From Elusimicrobiota bacterium (GTDB taxonomy: Bacteria > CAYTYR01 > UBA6262), in NCBI GenBank assembly GCA_016218565.1, contig JACRDM010000135.1:1-33869 (forward strand): a stretch of DNA of 33,869 nt, in the 5' to 3' direction. The notes beneath the pieces were generated by a model. That model was not told where the DNA came from. It saw nothing but the letters and a program-made list of their open reading frames with translations, and made no database searches. Made by a program: the position numbers and the translations under genes. This document shows positions 32,055-33,869 of the stretch, one piece after another; the stretch's first letter is position 1; each line of letters starts with the position of its first letter.

Positions 32055-33065
32055 CTACTTTTTTGCTAAAAATGATTTCCGGTCTTTTAGCAGATCTACC
32101 ACTCTATCGCCTCTCAGCGAATAAACATGAATATCCTGATAATTCAGCGCTGTTGGAACGTTAGCCAGTTGAAAAGAAGTGATAATTTCCCGATAATCTT
32201 CCGGCTGTAAATTTTGGCCTTTGGTATCGAGAGCGTATAAACGGTTATACATGTCAGGAGAAAGCCTGACTAATTTATTCTCTACCGGCTCTAGCTGACT
32301 GTTTTCAATTTTCCAGACATCTATGCCAAAATCCCTCTCGTCATATTTCTTGCCGCTATTATCCATAGCTATTACTACCGGCACGGTTTGAAATTCACTT
32401 TCCTTAGGCGCTTCTTTATCTTCCTGCTTTTTGATTTGCCTAACTATTTTACTGGCAATATAACTGCTGTAAGAATCTTTAACCTTATCATAAAATTCAT
32501 CCGTTCCCCGGTGATCAAAAGTACCGGCAAAAAAAGCTCCAGCGATTATATCCAGTCCGCCATAAGGCGGCAAAATCCAGCCACAGAGAGAGGTAGTAGC
32601 GCCTCTGGCAAAACTGGTATATCTGATTTCATACGTAGTATTAAAAGTAGCATTTTTTAATACTTTACCGTCTTTATCCAGTAGAGTAGATATAGTGGCA
32701 ATGTCTATATAATACTTATAGCCGGCCCAGGCATGCGCGAATAAAATAAACCCGGGGAAGGTTATAATAAAATTTTGCCCATCAGCTCTATACTTTGCTT
32801 TGCGCTCCAATTTCTGCGCGTAATCAACTTCTACACCGGAATTTGGTTGATAATTGAACTTGATCTCAGCAATATTTGGATCCATTTGTAGTTTATTAAC
32901 CACACTGCTGAGCAGATCATCATTAGTATTCAACACGCCAAGTTTTACTTGCTGCTTGAGTGTCGTAGTCTCTGGTTCAAAATCTCCTTCATTGGTGACT
33001 TTTAAAGCATACGTACAACCCAAAGTTAAAGATACCACAAGCAACGCCGCCAATATTTTTTTCAT
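32055..33065 (-). CDS. Predicted lipoprotein of unknown function
   Basis: A 336-residue protein with a lipoprotein signal (KKILAALLVVSLTLGC; lipobox LTLG-C17), so probably anchored by lipid to the inner or outer membrane. The mature part is mixed alpha/beta, with a hydrophobic stretch (IITFPGFILFAHAWAGYKYY), a possible membrane-facing hairpin (GWILPPYGGLDIIAGAFFAGTF) and a long charged helix (YIASKIVRQIKKQEDKEAPK). I do not recognise a domain; the first half resembles GNA1162/CsgG-neighbour-type lipoproteins only in outline. It pairs with the downstream membrane protein gene. Confidence 0.7.
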   Translation of the reverse strand: MKKILAALLVVSLTLGCTYALKVTNEGDFEPETTTLKQQVKLGVLNTNDDLLSSVVNKLQMDPNIAEIKFNYQPNSGVEVDYAQKLERKAKYRADGQNFIITFPGFILFAHAWAGYKYYIDIATISTLLDKDGKVLKNATFNTTYEIRYTSFARGATTSLCGWILPPYGGLDIIAGAFFAGTFDHRGTDEFYDKVKDSYSSYIASKIVRQIKKQEDKEAPKESEFQTVPVVIAMDNSGKKYDERDFGIDVWKIENSQLEPVENKLVRLSPDMYNRLYALDTKGQNLQPEDYREIITSFQLANVPTALNYQDIHVYSLRGDRVVDLLKDRKSFLAKK

Positions 33066-33125
33066 GATCCTGATCTCTCCTCCCTTAAAGGTACTTTGAT
33101 TGATCTTTATGACCGAGGCAAAGGC

Positions 33126-33321
33126 TTATATATCCGGGTCTTCCAGGTCAAGTATAGGATTGAAATGGGCGTTATTCCTATACTTTAAAGTAGTTTTTCC
33201 CGGGAAAATCAGCTTTAACCAGGGATGTTTTACCTGACTGTTTGGGGCCAGTAATGGTTATTACCGGATACTTTTTCGCCAGCCTTTTTAATTCACCAAT
33301 AATCGCTCGTTTTATTATCAT
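33126..33321 (-). pseudogene. Broken AAA ATPase (DUF4143-type) gene
   Basis: The first 47 codons encode a normal start of the AAA_14/DUF4143 ATPase family, MIIKRAIIGELKRLAKKYPV, then ITITGPKQSGKTSL with an intact Walker A. The frame stops at TAG (33178-33180), exactly at a 36-bp palindromic insertion (33150-33185). Beyond it the family motif LEDPDI resumes in another frame and hits TAA (33126-33128), followed by AFA, as expected for DPDIRAFA with the Arg codon turned into a stop. The remaining 300 or so residues of the family are missing. A remnant with at least two lesions. Confidence 0.8.
33150..33185. repeat. 36-bp palindromic insertion in the broken ATPase gene
   Basis: AAGTATAGGA (33150-33159) and TCCTATACTT (33176-33185) are exact inverted arms around a 16-nt centre. 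It separates two parts of one protein family motif, so it looks like a discrete insertion rather than drift. Confidence 0.75.
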
Positions 33322-33689
33322 ATAAACACTATACCACTAATCTGTACAATTTGCAAGTTGTATTTTAATATTGCACACATTATCATCATCTCAAAACTTC
33401 AATACTTTAATGAACGTCCGCCTTCTTCCTTCTCACAATCCGGCGACGGGTCGATCTATTTGCCCATATCAACTTATCAACGTATCAACTGTTTCTATTT
33501 ATTTCCCTCTTCCCGGTGTTTCTTATAGTCCCCAATTAACGGACAATTCTAAAGCTAAATGGTCTTCTGCGCATTTTTGTAATTTACAGTTGGAATTTGC
33601 CTATTTTCTGTTCCACGGACCCGGTATAAACAAGATATCCTTTTTATCGATTTGTCTCTGGAGTGCTCTAATCATTATATAATATATTT
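33322..33689. other. Intergenic region with degenerate repeats, no gene seen
   Basis: A 368-bp AT-rich stretch. It contains a TACCACTA word next to the broken ATPase start, and a degenerate TATCAAC tandem at 33468-33493. Plus-strand open frames here have no ribosome-binding site or protein-like composition. On the minus strand, 33674-33600 reads MIRALQRQIDKKDILFIPGP and then stops at a TAG; this may be the trace of a decayed gene. Confidence 0.4.
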
Positions 33690-33869
33690 TTACGGGCAGA
33701 TCTTTGTAGGATAACCTTCCCGGGAGAGTTTATTTTCCAAAGTTAAAATTTCCTGGCGCAGGCGCAACTTACCGACCCTTACACGATAAGATGTCTTGCC
33801 TTTGAAATTTGCCTCTTCCATATAAGCAGGATAGCCCTCCCGGATTAATCTCTGCTTAAGATTATTGGC
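33690..33869 (-). CDS. SPOR-domain protein, C-terminal part
   Basis: The last 59 codons of a gene that enters from the right window edge. The sequence is a SPOR domain (two repeats of the form L..RL.REGYPAYME..., with TSYRVRVGKLRLRQEILTLE in the middle and LSREGYPTKI at the end). SPOR domains bind denuded peptidoglycan, usually at the division site. Only the domain tail is visible, so signal peptide, membrane helix or enzymatic parts are unknown. Stop TAA at 33690-33692. Confidence 0.85.
   Translation of the reverse strand, partial: ANNLKQRLIREGYPAYMEEANFKGKTSYRVRVGKLRLRQEILTLENKLSREGYPTKICP

Noticed and set aside
33371-33682. A 103-codon plus-strand open frame
   Set aside because: No ribosome-binding site, a composition unlike a protein (Ser/Pro/Leu-rich random run), and it runs over a degenerate repeat.

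Overview
The window reads as a chromosomal segment of a Gram-negative-type (diderm) bacterium. It encodes a PorV/PorQ-like outer-membrane barrel protein, a lipoprotein, SecDF-YajC, RuvABC, RecG, SpoIID/LytB and a SPOR-domain protein. The mix of a split cobalamin methionine synthase, a MetV/MetF pair, a SpoIID protein in a ruv locus and many short repeats resembles uncultivated diderm phyla such as Omnitrophota or Elusimicrobiota. That placement is inference from gene content, not a measured one. Almost every gene is on the minus strand; rpmB and a predicted 20-residue membrane peptide are the plus-strand exceptions. I saw no rRNA, tRNA or CRISPR array.

Layout, left to right: (1) recG, split by an in-frame TAA, divergent from rpmB with its own promoter and leader hairpin. 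(2) An outer-membrane barrel protein and an RseC-like protein. (3) A one-carbon cluster: metF, metV, metH without its reactivation domain, and that domain as a separate gene. It is interrupted by a HEPN/MNT pair and a REP-type tyrosine transposase bounded by a 26-bp perfect inverted repeat. (4) secF, secD, an HD-domain gene, yajC and tgt. (5) About 10.7 kb of accessory genes. They include a tight four-gene operon of secreted proteins (DUF3160, CapA-like, M23, NlpC/P60-like), small membrane proteins, an L,D-transpeptidase with an altered active site, a class-A beta-lactamase-like serine hydrolase, a Phd/RelE pair and a PD-(D/E)XK-like protein. (6) queA, spoIID, ruvB, ruvA, ruvC and yebC. (7) An unknown membrane protein and lipoprotein pair, a broken AAA ATPase gene and the C-terminus of a SPOR protein.

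queA and tgt are neighbours in many bacteria, with yajC-secD-secF following. Here the order is kept, but an envelope-gene block lies between them. A 157-nt hairpin sits at its queA end, and a leader/terminator plus the tiny ORF at its tgt end.

The most unusual trait is several families of short repeats, tandem words of 6-14 nt or small palindromes. They lie between genes, directly after promoters, at gene ends where they supply stop codons, and inside coding frames (metH, queA, ruvC), where they add or replace amino acids without breaking the frame. queA and ruvC carry nearly the same repeat in the same reading frame.
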